The notes under the pieces were generated by a model that was not told where the DNA came from, searched no databases, and saw only the letters and a program-made list of their open reading frames with translations. A program made the position numbers and the translations under genes. 17,438 bases of DNA from JBILVQ01 sp044370375 (GTDB taxonomy: Bacteria; Bacteroidota; Bacteroidia; UBA4408), in assembly GCA_044370375.1 (NCBI GenBank), contig JBILVQ010000045.1, positions 1-17,438 of the forward strand, in the 5' to 3' direction. Of this stretch, positions 1 through 6,507 are shown one piece after another; within the stretch, counting starts at the first letter, position 1, and each line of letters starts with the position of its first letter.

Positions 1-626
1 AAAAAAAGTGGTTTCACCGTTTCCAGCATATTTATTGGGGTGTATTATATGGTATGACCTATATCCTTTGGATTTTTGTGCTGGATTATGGTAAATACTT
101 CACCGGAAAAGTTGCCGAAACAGAATTTAAAAAAATGGCCACCAAAGACCATTTGATTTTCTGGTTTTCAAAAGCCATGTACATCCTCTTCTTTATTGTA
201 TTGCCTATTTTGAAGTTTGGCGTGATTGATTGGTTAATTGGTTACTCTATTGTTTGTGTTGTAACCGGCTTCATCATTGCCATTGTTTTTCAATTGGCGC
301 ATGTGGTAGAGGATATGAAATTTTCAACCCCTGATAAGGTGACTGGTCAGTTAAAACTAGAGGATGACTGGGCTGTTCACCAATTAAAAACAACTGCTAA
401 CTTCGCCACAAAAAGCAGATTTATCCGTTGGTTTACCGGTGGATTGAACCATCAGGTTGAACATCACCTTTTCCCAAGAATAAGCCATATCCATTATCCG
501 GCCATCAACAAAATTGTAATTGATACTTGCAAACAATTCAACATACCCTACCATGAGTTCCCTACTTTAGGAAGTGCCATTAAATCTCATGTACGTTATT
601 TGAAAGTGATGGGAACGGCCGCATAG
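1..626 (+). CDS. Membrane fatty acid desaturase, front-end (linoleoyl-CoA type), C-terminal part
   Basis: The reading frame is open from the left edge (first full codon at position 3), so the gene starts outside the window; the ATG at 54 is internal. About 207 residues are visible. The visible start includes FHRFQHIY, typical of the segment after the second histidine box in membrane desaturases. Two hydrophobic stretches follow (around nt 170-310). The third histidine box is QVEHH (nt 453-467, within NHQVEHHLFP), with Gln as first residue, which is the hallmark of front-end and cytochrome-b5-type acyl desaturases. The enzyme is a di-iron integral membrane protein that inserts a cis double bond into acyl chains. 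Histidine boxes 1 and 2 and any b5 domain lie off-window, so regiospecificity cannot be read here. The frame ends at TAG just before a strong terminator. Confidence 0.9.
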   Translation, partial: KKWFHRFQHIYWGVLYGMTYILWIFVLDYGKYFTGKVAETEFKKMATKDHLIFWFSKAMYILFFIVLPILKFGVIDWLIGYSIVCVVTGFIIAIVFQLAHVVEDMKFSTPDKVTGQLKLEDDWAVHQLKTTANFATKSRFIRWFTGGLNHQVEHHLFPRISHIHYPAINKIVIDTCKQFNIPYHEFPTLGSAIKSHVRYLKVMGTAA

Positions 627-641
627 TCAAAACCCAAAACC

Positions 642-683
642 AAAAAAAAATCCTTTCTCAATGCTGAGGAAGGATTTTTTTTT
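642..683. terminator. Bidirectional intrinsic terminator
   Basis: A 10-bp stem (651-660 with 665-674, one G-U wobble) has the 4-nt loop ATGC. It is flanked by nine A (642-650) and nine T (675-683), so the full duplex reaches 19 bp and a U-tract exists in both directions. It sits between the convergent desaturase (+, ends 626) and E1 gene (-, ends 768) and can serve both. Positions 684-767 show nothing further. Confidence 0.85.
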
Positions 684-767
684 GATAGAAGTTGAAGATC
701 AAACCTTCAAAACAAACCATCAGATTTCAATGATTCATTAGGAAAAGCAGATCATTAATATTTTTAC

Positions 768-2762
768 TTAATAGTTTAACAAGTCTTTTAATGCCTTTTC
801 GAATCTACCTTTAGGAAGAAAATTGGCCTCCAAATCCAAAGAAAAAGGGACGGGTGTATCGAGGCTTGCGCATCTGGCAACAGGTGCATCAAGGTATTCG
901 AAGGCATTTTCCATGATAAAAGCAGAAATTTCACCACCAATGCCACCAATTAAGGTATCCTCATGCAAAATGATGCATCGTCCGGTATTCTTTACGGTTG
1001 CCAAAATTGCTTCCCGGTCAAAGGGTAGCAAGGTCCTTAAGTCTAGAAGGTCGGCAGAAATTTCAGGGTTTTTATCTAAAATTTCCAAGGCCCAATGAAC
1101 TCCGAAACCATAAGTAATAATAGATACATCCGATCCACTCCTCAGCAGATTTGCTTTTCCTATTTCAATGGTAAAGTAATCTGTGCTAACTTCTCCGGTA
1201 ATACTTCTGTAGAGTGCCTTGTGTTCAAAGAACATGACAGGGTTGGGGTCGTCAAAGGCTGCACACAATAAACCTTTAGCATCCTGAGGGAATGCAGGAT
1301 AAACAATTTTCAATCCCGGGGTATGAAAAAACCAGGCTTCATTGGATTGAGAATGGAAAGGACCAGCGCCCACCCCTGCTCCGGTTGGCATTCGAATAAC
1401 CACATCGGCATTTTGGCCCCATCGCCAATGAATTTTCGCCAAATTATTGACAATTTGGTTAAATCCTTCGGTCACGAAATCTGCAAACTGCATTTCAACC
1501 ATGGCCTTCATACCGCCAATGGATAGACCTAATCCGGAACCAACAATGGCCGCTTCACACAAAGGGGTATTTCTTACCCGGTCTTCCCCGAACTCTTCTA
1601 AAAAACCCTCCGTAATTTTAAAAACACCACCATATCCGGCAATATCTTGCCCCATTAACACCAAATTCTGGTGACGGATCATGCTTTGCCGCAAGCCCAT
1701 TTGAATGGCATCAATCAAACGTTTGGTTTCCTTGGGCGATTCGGCTTTTTGGGGCACTATCGAAGGGGATTCTGCGAATAAGTCTTTGTACTCAAGGGCG
1801 GTATCGGGGGTGATTTTGGGGTCTGCAAAAGCAACATCAAGGGCTTCCTCAATTTCGGCTTTGTAATGTGTTCTAAACTCGGTAATCATTTCTCGGGTAA
1901 TTACTGCCTCTTCAAGAAGATAATTTTCAAAATTAACCAGCGGGTCCTTCTTTCCCCAAATTTCGAAAAGTTCCTTAGGCACATACTTGGTACCTGAGGC
2001 TTCTTCATGGCCCCTCATTCTGAAAGTGATGCATTCCAACAGAACAGGCCTTGGATTTTCTCGAATCGACTCCGCAATTTTTTTTACCGCTTCATAAACT
2101 TCAAGAATATTATTCCCATCTACCCTTTGTGCTTCTATGCCATAACCCGGAGCTTTATCGGTAAAATACTTGAATTTAAATTGTTGTTCGCTTGGGGTTG
2201 AAAGGCCGTAACCATTGTTTTCAATAACAAAAATAACCGGTAAATTCCATACAGCGGCAACGTTAATAGATTCGTGAAAATCACCTTCGCTGCTACCGCC
2301 ATCGCCAGAAAAAACTGCGGTAACAAGCTTTTCCTTCTTCAGCAGATGACTAAGTGCGATACCGTCTGCAATCCCCATTTGTGGACCCAAATGAGAAATC
2401 ATTCCTACGATATTAAGTTCTTTTACCCCAAAATGAAAAGAGCGTTCTCTACCTTTAGAAAAGCCCAAACCTGTTCCTTGAAATTGGGCAAAAAGGCGAG
2501 AAAGGGAAATATTCCTAGCGGTAAAAACCCCTAAATTTCTATGCATGGGCAAAATATATTCTTCGGGATGAAGAGCCATGGTAAGTCCGACGGAAATAGC
2601 TTCCTGCCCAATGCCGGAAAACCACTTTGAAATTTTTCCTTGTCGAAGGAGGAGCAACATTTTTTCCTCAATCATTCTGGGAAGCAATAATCCCTTATAC
2701 AGGTTAATTAAGGTGTTATCCCGTAATTTCTTGCGGTCGAATTTCAGCGTCAAATGGTTCAT
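768..2762 (-). CDS. 2-oxoacid dehydrogenase E1 component, fused alpha and beta subunits
   Basis: This 664-aa thiamine-diphosphate enzyme performs decarboxylation and reductive acylation of the lipoyl E2 in a branched-chain 2-oxoacid or pyruvate-type dehydrogenase complex. Residues about 15-335 are the alpha part: the TPP motif begins GDGGSSEGD (153-161) and ends at ENN (181-183), and RMRGHEEASG (248-257) matches the loop phosphorylated in mitochondrial E1 alpha. Residues about 345-664 are the beta part, with the TPP-activating Glu in LCEAAIVG (E403) and GPFHSQSNEAWF (467-478). In many bacteria these are two genes; here a linker near 335-345 joins them, an arrangement also known in Bacteroidota. 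No E2 or E3 gene is adjacent. The ATG at 2762 fits the usual N-terminal length. A TAnnTTTG box is not seen upstream, only a one-base-shorter variant at 2780-2786. Substrate preference is not decided by sequence reading. Confidence 0.92.
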   Translation of the reverse strand: MNHLTLKFDRKKLRDNTLINLYKGLLLPRMIEEKMLLLLRQGKISKWFSGIGQEAISVGLTMALHPEEYILPMHRNLGVFTARNISLSRLFAQFQGTGLGFSKGRERSFHFGVKELNIVGMISHLGPQMGIADGIALSHLLKKEKLVTAVFSGDGGSSEGDFHESINVAAVWNLPVIFVIENNGYGLSTPSEQQFKFKYFTDKAPGYGIEAQRVDGNNILEVYEAVKKIAESIRENPRPVLLECITFRMRGHEEASGTKYVPKELFEIWGKKDPLVNFENYLLEEAVITREMITEFRTHYKAEIEEALDVAFADPKITPDTALEYKDLFAESPSIVPQKAESPKETKRLIDAIQMGLRQSMIRHQNLVLMGQDIAGYGGVFKITEGFLEEFGEDRVRNTPLCEAAIVGSGLGLSIGGMKAMVEMQFADFVTEGFNQIVNNLAKIHWRWGQNADVVIRMPTGAGVGAGPFHSQSNEAWFFHTPGLKIVYPAFPQDAKGLLCAAFDDPNPVMFFEHKALYRSITGEVSTDYFTIEIGKANLLRSGSDVSIITYGFGVHWALEILDKNPEISADLLDLRTLLPFDREAILATVKNTGRCIILHEDTLIGGIGGEISAFIMENAFEYLDAPVARCASLDTPVPFSLDLEANFLPKGRFEKALKDLLNY

Positions 2763-2769
2763 ACAATAT

Positions 2770-2804
2770 TTTGTGGCGCCAAATTAGGCATTTTTGTAGT
2801 TTTG
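2770..2804 (+). promoter_or_regulatory. Bacteroidota-type promoter for the 39-aa microprotein
   Basis: TAGTTTTG at 2797-2804 matches the -7 consensus TAnnTTTG exactly. TTTG at 2770-2773 could be the -33 element, with a spacer of 23 nt, at the long end of the usual range. The ATG at 2809 follows only 4 nt after the box, so the transcript may begin at or near the start codon. Confidence 0.6.
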
Positions 2805-2808
2805 TAGG

Positions 2809-2928
2809 ATGGGATTCAACATTCAGGGATTGGTTGCAGGCATATTGTTTTTGGCTGCTGTATTATATGTGTTGAAACCTCTTTTTAAAAAGAAGAAAAA
2901 AAACACAGGCTGCGATAATTGTGGTTAA
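2809..2928 (+). CDS. Small Cys-tailed membrane protein (FeoB-associated Cys-rich family-like)
   Basis: A 39-aa reading frame starts with ATG at 2809 and ends with TAA at 2926-2928. It reads MGFNIQGLVAGILFLAAVLY, then a basic run KKKKK and a tail ending CDNCG. A single membrane helix (about residues 5-24) followed by a lysine cluster and a CxxC-type tail is the layout of the FeoB-associated Cys-rich membrane proteins common in this phylum, proposed to assist iron uptake or metal handling. No feoA or feoB lies in the window, so the iron link is inferred from family resemblance only. A perfect -7 promoter box lies 4 nt before the ATG, which argues the frame is real. It is divergent from the E1 gene (46 nt between starts). 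Confidence 0.72.
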   Translation: MGFNIQGLVAGILFLAAVLYVLKPLFKKKKKNTGCDNCG

Positions 2929-2952
2929 AAAAAAAGGCCCCAAAGGGCCTTT
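2927..2952 (-). terminator. Intrinsic terminator of the 79-aa lipoprotein gene
   Basis: The stem AAAGGCCC/GGGCCTTT (2933-2940 with 2945-2952) has the loop CAAA. On the minus strand it is followed by nine T (complement of A2927-2935), so it terminates transcription of the lipoprotein gene ending at 2974. In the plus direction only three T follow. The T-tract overlaps the stop codon of the facing 39-aa gene. Confidence 0.8.
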
Positions 2953-2973
2953 CAAGGTTCATTTCGATAAAAA

Positions 2974-3213
2974 TTAGTGTGCAGGAGCAGCTTCAGGAGC
3001 TTTTGCAGTAGAATCAGTTGCTGTTGAATCAGCAGCCTGGGCATTTAACATTTCTGCAGCTTTAGCAGCTTCTTGCTCGGCCATCATGGCCTCAGCAGTT
3101 GCAATAGAATCCTGAATTTTTTTTTCGGCAGCTTCTTTTTCTTCTTTGCTTGGACCGCAAGCAGTAACAACTGCGAAAAGAGCTACAGCCAATAGGGTTG
3201 TAATTTTGTTCAT
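2974..3213 (-). CDS. Short Ala/Glu-rich lipoprotein, paralog A
   Basis: A 79-aa lipoprotein. The signal peptide MNKITTLLAVALFAVVTAC ends in a lipobox with the lipidated Cys at 19, followed by GPSKEEKEAAEKK. K-E-E close behind the Cys resembles the Bacteroidota lipoprotein export signal for surface exposure (K followed by two acidic residues), but its offset from the Cys is not canonical. The mature part (about 60 aa) is Ala/Glu/Lys-rich, probably helical or coiled coil (residues 22-60), then a low-complexity Ser/Thr/Asp tail (ADSTATDSTAK). There is no enzymatic motif. It shares 19 of 23 residues after the lipobox with the neighbouring lipoprotein at 3348-3722, so the two are tandem paralogs. 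Function is unknown; a structural or tethering lipoprotein is possible but not shown. Confidence 0.8.
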   Translation of the reverse strand: MNKITTLLAVALFAVVTACGPSKEEKEAAEKKIQDSIATAEAMMAEQEAAKAAEMLNAQAADSTATDSTAKAPEAAPAH

Positions 3214-3228
3214 GGTTTGTTTTGGGGT

Positions 3229-3270
3229 AAAAATGAATGGCGCAAATCTAAAGTAGATTCTGCGCCATTC
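3229..3270 (-). terminator. Long hairpin between the paralogous lipoproteins; probable terminator overlapping a promoter
   Basis: GAATGGCGCA (3235-3244) pairs perfectly with TGCGCCATTC (3261-3270), and AATCTA (3245-3250) with TAGATT (3254-3259). There is one bulged base (C3260) and a 3-nt loop (AAG), giving 16 bp in total. Read on the minus strand it is followed by A and five T (complement of 3229-3233), which suits termination of the 3348-3722 gene. It also contains the -7 box of the next gene, so an operator role is an alternative. Confidence 0.6.
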
Positions 3271-3275
3271 GACAA
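3243..3275 (-). promoter_or_regulatory. Promoter for the 79-aa lipoprotein gene
   Basis: On the minus strand TAGATTTG (complement of 3243-3250) matches TAnnTTTG exactly. TTG (complement of 3273-3275) lies 22 nt upstream as a possible -33 element. The start site would fall near 3238, giving a 5' leader of about 25 nt before the ATG at 3213. The box lies inside the long hairpin. Confidence 0.6.
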
Positions 3276-3347
3276 GGTTAAAAAAAATAAATTAACAATT
3301 AGCGGTTAAAATCCATTTGATGGAGATAAACCGGCCAACCTTGTTAA

Positions 3348-3722
3348 TTATTTCCCGCCTTTCTTCAATACGTTGATTTTGTCGCCTTCGTTGTTACCTT
3401 TTTTCAAATCACCAACCTGACTAGCGTTTTTCTTAGGCTCTTCTGTTTTCTTTGGGGCTGTTTTTTTACCGCCTTTTTTTGCAGCAGCAGCAGCTTCTTC
3501 AGCAAGGGCTGTAGAATCTGCGGCAACTTTTGCTAAAGAGTCGGCACGCATTTGCATTTTTGCAGCCTCAGCTGCGGCAATTGAATCCTGACGATTCTTT
3601 TCAACGGTAGCAATAGAGTCTTGAATTCTTTTTTCTGCGGCTGCTTTTTCCTCGGCACTTGGCCCGCAGGAAACCACTAAAATGGCTGCTAAAACTGCAA
3701 CCGACACAAGGATTTTTTTCAT
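3348..3722 (-). CDS. Lysine/alanine-rich lipoprotein, paralog B
   Basis: A 124-aa lipoprotein. I place the start at 3722 because MKKILVSVAVLAAILVVSC is a clean lipoprotein signal peptide with Cys at 19. A longer frame from 3761 would add 13 residues and run through the promoter box at 3740-3747. After the Cys comes GPSAEEKAAAEKRIQDSIAT, nearly identical to paralog A, then DSIAAAE, ADSLAK and ADSTALAEE heptad-like stretches that are likely helical. Unlike paralog A it carries a strongly basic tail of about 50 residues, rich in KK and GGK (KKGGKKTAPKK, ending LKKGGK). Envelope location is clear; function is not. The basic tail could bind peptidoglycan, an acidic polymer or nucleic acid, but that is speculation. 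Confidence 0.8.
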   Translation of the reverse strand: MKKILVSVAVLAAILVVSCGPSAEEKAAAEKRIQDSIATVEKNRQDSIAAAEAAKMQMRADSLAKVAADSTALAEEAAAAAKKGGKKTAPKKTEEPKKNASQVGDLKKGNNEGDKINVLKKGGK

Positions 3723-3739
3723 TTTGATTATTTTTTTTG

Positions 3740-3747
3740 CAAAAGTA
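3740..3747 (-). promoter_or_regulatory. -7 promoter element for lipoprotein paralog B
   Basis: The minus-strand sequence TACTTTTG matches TAnnTTTG exactly, 17 nt ahead of the ATG at 3722. No well-spaced -33 TTTG is visible. It is divergent to the box at 3770-3777. Confidence 0.55.
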
Positions 3748-3769
3748 ATAAGCTTAAACAAATAAACAC

Positions 3770-3777
3770 TATTTTTG
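3770..3777 (+). promoter_or_regulatory. -7 promoter element for the DUF5011 lipoprotein
   Basis: TATTTTTG matches TAnnTTTG exactly, 20 nt ahead of the ATG at 3798. The only upstream TTTG (3736-3739) is 30 nt away, too far for a normal -33 element. Confidence 0.5.
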
Positions 3778-3797
3778 TGCCATCAAAAGTAAAAAAA

Positions 3798-4454
3798 ATG
3801 AAAAAAAATTCTTTAATGTCATTGGGCCTAGCCCTAGCAATCGTTTCGACGGTATTTATTTCTTCTTGTAAGAAAGAGGACACCAGCAGTCCAACCATCA
3901 CATTAAAAGGTGATCCAACCATGACCATTTTTGTTAACGAAACTTTTACTGACCCAGGAGTAACTTGCGAGGACCTGGATGCAAAAGAAGACGAGGTAGA
4001 TTTAACTGCTGATGTTGTTAAAACAGGAACTGTTGATAACACCAAGTCAGGTGAATACACCATCACTTACAACTGTGAAGATGAGGCCGGAAATGCAGCG
4101 AATGCCGTTACCAGAAAAGTAATTGTTAAGCATAAAAACTCTACCGTTCAAGGTTTATACAGTGCTTCAGAAAGCTGCACTGGTGTTCCTTCAGGTGCTT
4201 TTTCTTGCAGTGTAAACAATGGTACTTCTGAAACTGCTATTACCATTTCTAATTTCGGTAACTATGGTGTAGTGGTTAACGCTACTTTAAGCGGAACTTA
4301 CAATACAGCTGTTACTGTTACTTCTCAAAACATTTCAGGTGCTACTTTCTCAGGAAGTGGAACCATCGAGCCTGATGGCAAGAAAATGACCATTACTTAT
4401 ACTGCAGATGACGGTGTAAATTCTGTAACTTGTACAAAAACTTTAACCCGTTAA
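3798..4454 (+). CDS. Lipoprotein with DUF5011 Ig-like domain
   Basis: A 218-aa lipoprotein. The start at 3798 is chosen because MKKNSLMSLGLALAIVSTVF leads to the lipobox ISSC (Cys 24); a GTG at 3777 would lie inside the -7 box. CKKED after cleavage is a typical Bacteroidota lipoprotein start and fits a K-plus-two-acidic surface export signal. Residues about 33-112 form a DUF5011 bacterial Ig-like domain: ITLKGDP, then FTDPGVTCEDLDA, SGEYTITYNCEDEAGNA and RKVIV. Cys 57 and 93 could form a disulfide. Residues about 118-218 are a second beta-rich region (GLYSASESC, NFGNYGVVVNATLSG, FSGSGTIEPDGKKMTITYT) with Cys 127, 137 and 212 that I cannot assign to a named family. It is probably a surface or outer-membrane binding protein; the ligand is unknown. 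Confidence 0.85.
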   Translation: MKKNSLMSLGLALAIVSTVFISSCKKEDTSSPTITLKGDPTMTIFVNETFTDPGVTCEDLDAKEDEVDLTADVVKTGTVDNTKSGEYTITYNCEDEAGNAANAVTRKVIVKHKNSTVQGLYSASESCTGVPSGAFSCSVNNGTSETAITISNFGNYGVVVNATLSGTYNTAVTVTSQNISGATFSGSGTIEPDGKKMTITYTADDGVNSVTCTKTLTR

Positions 4455-4474
4455 TTTTTTGTGCTCATTAAAAG

Positions 4475-4502
4475 AAAGCTGCCTTCGGGCAGCTTTTTTT
4501 TT
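4475..4502 (+). terminator. Intrinsic terminator of the DUF5011 lipoprotein gene
   Basis: The 9-bp perfect stem AAAGCTGCC/GGCAGCTTT (4475-4483 with 4488-4496) has a stable TTCG tetraloop and a run of nine T (4494-4502), 20 nt after the stop codon. The remaining gap to 4581 holds only an 11-bp palindrome (TCAGGTCCTGA, 4514-4524) and a degenerate -7-like box. Confidence 0.88.
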
Positions 4503-4581
4503 GCCCCTATTTATCAGGTCCTGACCCAAGGATAGTCTTAAGATCAAACACCTAATCAATTCTTTTCGCCATTTTTGCCCG

Positions 4582-6507
4582 GTGAAAACAGCAACCTTCT
4601 CCTCCATTGCGCGACTGCTTCTACTGCCTTTAAAGGTAGGCGGTGCTGTTTTATTCTTTTATGTGGTGCAAAGGCTTTTGTTTTTCTTTTTCAACCTTGC
4701 AGCCTTTGAACAGTTTTCGTTACCACAACTTGTAATGACCTTTGTAAAAGGAATTCGCTTTGATGTGGCTGTCATCTCAATGATCCAAGGATTGTTGCTT
4801 TTATTGTTGCTTTTCCATCCTTTTCGTAACGGAAAATTAAGGTGGGTATGGCTGTTTCTTTTTGTTGTTTCCATTACGCCAACCTTTCTGTTGAATTGTG
4901 TAGATATGGCTTTTTTTGCCTTTCAGGGTAAGAGAACCACAGCCGATTTATTGCTGGTGCTCAACACCGGAGAAGATGCAGGTGCCTTATTGCCCAAATA
5001 CATCAAGGATTTTTGGTATGTTGTAATTATTTGGCTTGCCATGGTTTTCTTATGCACCCTGCTGGTTAAATACCTCATTCGTCATGAAAAAAGCCCATTG
5101 AATGAATCGAACCTAAGGGTTGGTCTTGCCTTTATCATTTTGGTTGCTTTCATTTTCATAGGGGCACGTGGCAGTTTTGAGCTGCGACCGCTATCCCCTA
5201 TTTTTGCTGCTAGAGATCAGCCCGGATTAGCGCCCCTACAGCTGAACAGTCCTTTTGTTTTTATAAAATCGGTTGGAAAATCAGGTATAAAAGAAGCCTT
5301 GTATTTTGATTGGAACTCCTTATCAAAGGAAAACTCACCCATTGGTAGGAACGAAAAACCTTCGTCATTCGAAAAAAAGAATGTTGTTATTATCGTTGTG
5401 GAAAGTCTAGGGGCAGAATACATGGATACCTATAACCCCGGCAAAGGCCTGACTCCCTTTTTAGATTCACTGGCACAGCAAAGCACAACGTTTGTAAATG
5501 CATTCTCGAACGGAAAGACCAGTATTCAGGGCATACCATCTGTCTTTTCCGGTATGCCGTCTTTGTTTGACGGTGCTTTTATTACTTCGCCTTTTGGCAG
5601 CAATGAAACAGAGGGAATTCCCGGATGTCTTAAAAATTGGGGCTACAGTACTGCCTTTTTTCATGGTGGGAAAAACGGAACCATGGGTTTTGATACTTAT
5701 GCGCTTACGGCAGGATTTCAACATTATTATGGAAAAAATGAATACCCCAATCCGAAGGACTTTGACGGGAGTTGGGGAATTTTTGATGGGCCATTTTTAT
5801 CCTTTGCCGGAAAAAAAATATCTGAAATGAAGGAGCCTTTTCTGGCAGGTATTTTCACCATCAGCTCTCACCATCCCTACCGACTGCCGGAGGATAAGCA
5901 AAATCAATTTAAACAAGGGCCGTTGCCTAATTCTCAAAGCATTCGCTATGCAGATGATGCCTTGAAACAATTCTTCCATGATATAAAAGATAAAACCTGG
6001 TATGCAAACACTTTGTTCGTGTTAACAGCCGATCATACCTCAATTGCGGGCAGTGCTTATTTTGGTGGACCTGTAGGCATGTTTAAAATTCCTTTGATTC
6101 TTTTTGAGCCAAATTCCATTGGGTCAAAGCAAAAAATATCAAAACCGGTTCAACAAATTGAAATTCAAAACATGGTACTGGAAAAGGTTGGTTATCCGAT
6201 TGACTACTTTAGTTTTGGGTCAATGTTAGCAGGCAAAGTAATCATGCGAAACAACGGCATGACGCAGGTGTTCAATGATACCCTGATGTATCAGTTTGAT
6301 GGAGAACAGGTGACAGGATTATTTTATTATCACAAAGATTCTATGGCTACAGAAAACAGATTAGAAAACACCCTTACCCCTATCCAAAAGCAGTTGGAAA
6401 AAGAGGTAAAAACTTTTCTTCAAATTTATTCTGTTGCCCTTAACAGAAACCTTTGCACCTCAAAAAAATGGATTAATTTTATGCAACTGCAGCAAAATGA
6501 AAAATAA
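4582..6507 (+). CDS. LTA-synthase-like membrane sulfatase/phosphotransferase
   Basis: A 641-aa integral membrane enzyme. Five hydrophobic helices occupy the N-terminal part (about 10-37, 61-80, 86-112, 144-166, 179-195), followed by a periplasmic alkaline-phosphatase-fold domain (about 265-560). Metal ligand Glu is in VVIIVVESLG (E274), the nucleophile Thr in GKTS (T313) exactly as in LtaS, His in SSHHPYR (430/431), and Asp-His in LTADHTS (484/485). LtaS-family proteins transfer phosphoglycerol; Bacteroidota homologs may instead modify lipids or glycans or hydrolyse esters, and the substrate is unknown. The start is GTG at 4582: an in-frame stop lies at 4552-4554, no other usual start codon lies between, and the next ATG (residue 52) would remove the first membrane helix. 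The 3' end overlaps the SUI1 gene by 11 nt. Confidence 0.88.
   Translation: MKTATFSSIARLLLLPLKVGGAVLFFYVVQRLLFFFFNLAAFEQFSLPQLVMTFVKGIRFDVAVISMIQGLLLLLLLFHPFRNGKLRWVWLFLFVVSITPTFLLNCVDMAFFAFQGKRTTADLLLVLNTGEDAGALLPKYIKDFWYVVIIWLAMVFLCTLLVKYLIRHEKSPLNESNLRVGLAFIILVAFIFIGARGSFELRPLSPIFAARDQPGLAPLQLNSPFVFIKSVGKSGIKEALYFDWNSLSKENSPIGRNEKPSSFEKKNVVIIVVESLGAEYMDTYNPGKGLTPFLDSLAQQSTTFVNAFSNGKTSIQGIPSVFSGMPSLFDGAFITSPFGSNETEGIPGCLKNWGYSTAFFHGGKNGTMGFDTYALTAGFQHYYGKNEYPNPKDFDGSWGIFDGPFLSFAGKKISEMKEPFLAGIFTISSHHPYRLPEDKQNQFKQGPLPNSQSIRYADDALKQFFHDIKDKTWYANTLFVLTADHTSIAGSAYFGGPVGMFKIPLILFEPNSIGSKQKISKPVQQIEIQNMVLEKVGYPIDYFSFGSMLAGKVIMRNNGMTQVFNDTLMYQFDGEQVTGLFYYHKDSMATENRLENTLTPIQKQLEKEVKTFLQIYSVALNRNLCTSKKWINFMQLQQNEK

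Noticed and set aside
54..626. ATG at 54 as a start for a complete 190-aa protein
   Set aside because: The frame is open to the left edge and the upstream residues (FHRFQHIY) are typical desaturase sequence, so this is an internal Met in a partial gene.
2135..2326. Hydrophobic 63-aa frame on the minus strand inside the E1 gene, in another frame
   Set aside because: It lies wholly inside a highly conserved enzyme gene and has no independent start context.
2774..2781. TGGCGCCA palindrome between the divergent E1 and microprotein genes as an operator
   Set aside because: Only 8 bp with no extended symmetry and no second copy; too short to support a regulatory claim.
3348..3761. Longer start at 3761 for the basic-tailed lipoprotein
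   Set aside because: It would put the -7 box at 3740-3747 inside the coding region and add a charged stretch ahead of a perfect lipoprotein signal peptide; 3722 fits better.
3728..4066. Antisense frame of 112 aa opposite the DUF5011 lipoprotein
   Set aside because: It is a shadow of a gene with a clear signal peptide and domain; low-complexity Ser/Val content and no family resemblance.
4514..4524. TCAGGTCCTGA palindrome upstream of the LTA-synthase-like gene as an operator
   Set aside because: It is short, isolated and well upstream of the start; can occur by chance.
5498..5830. 110-aa alternative frame inside the LTA-synthase-like gene
   Set aside because: It overlaps the catalytic region of a well-supported protein; composition looks like an out-of-frame reading.
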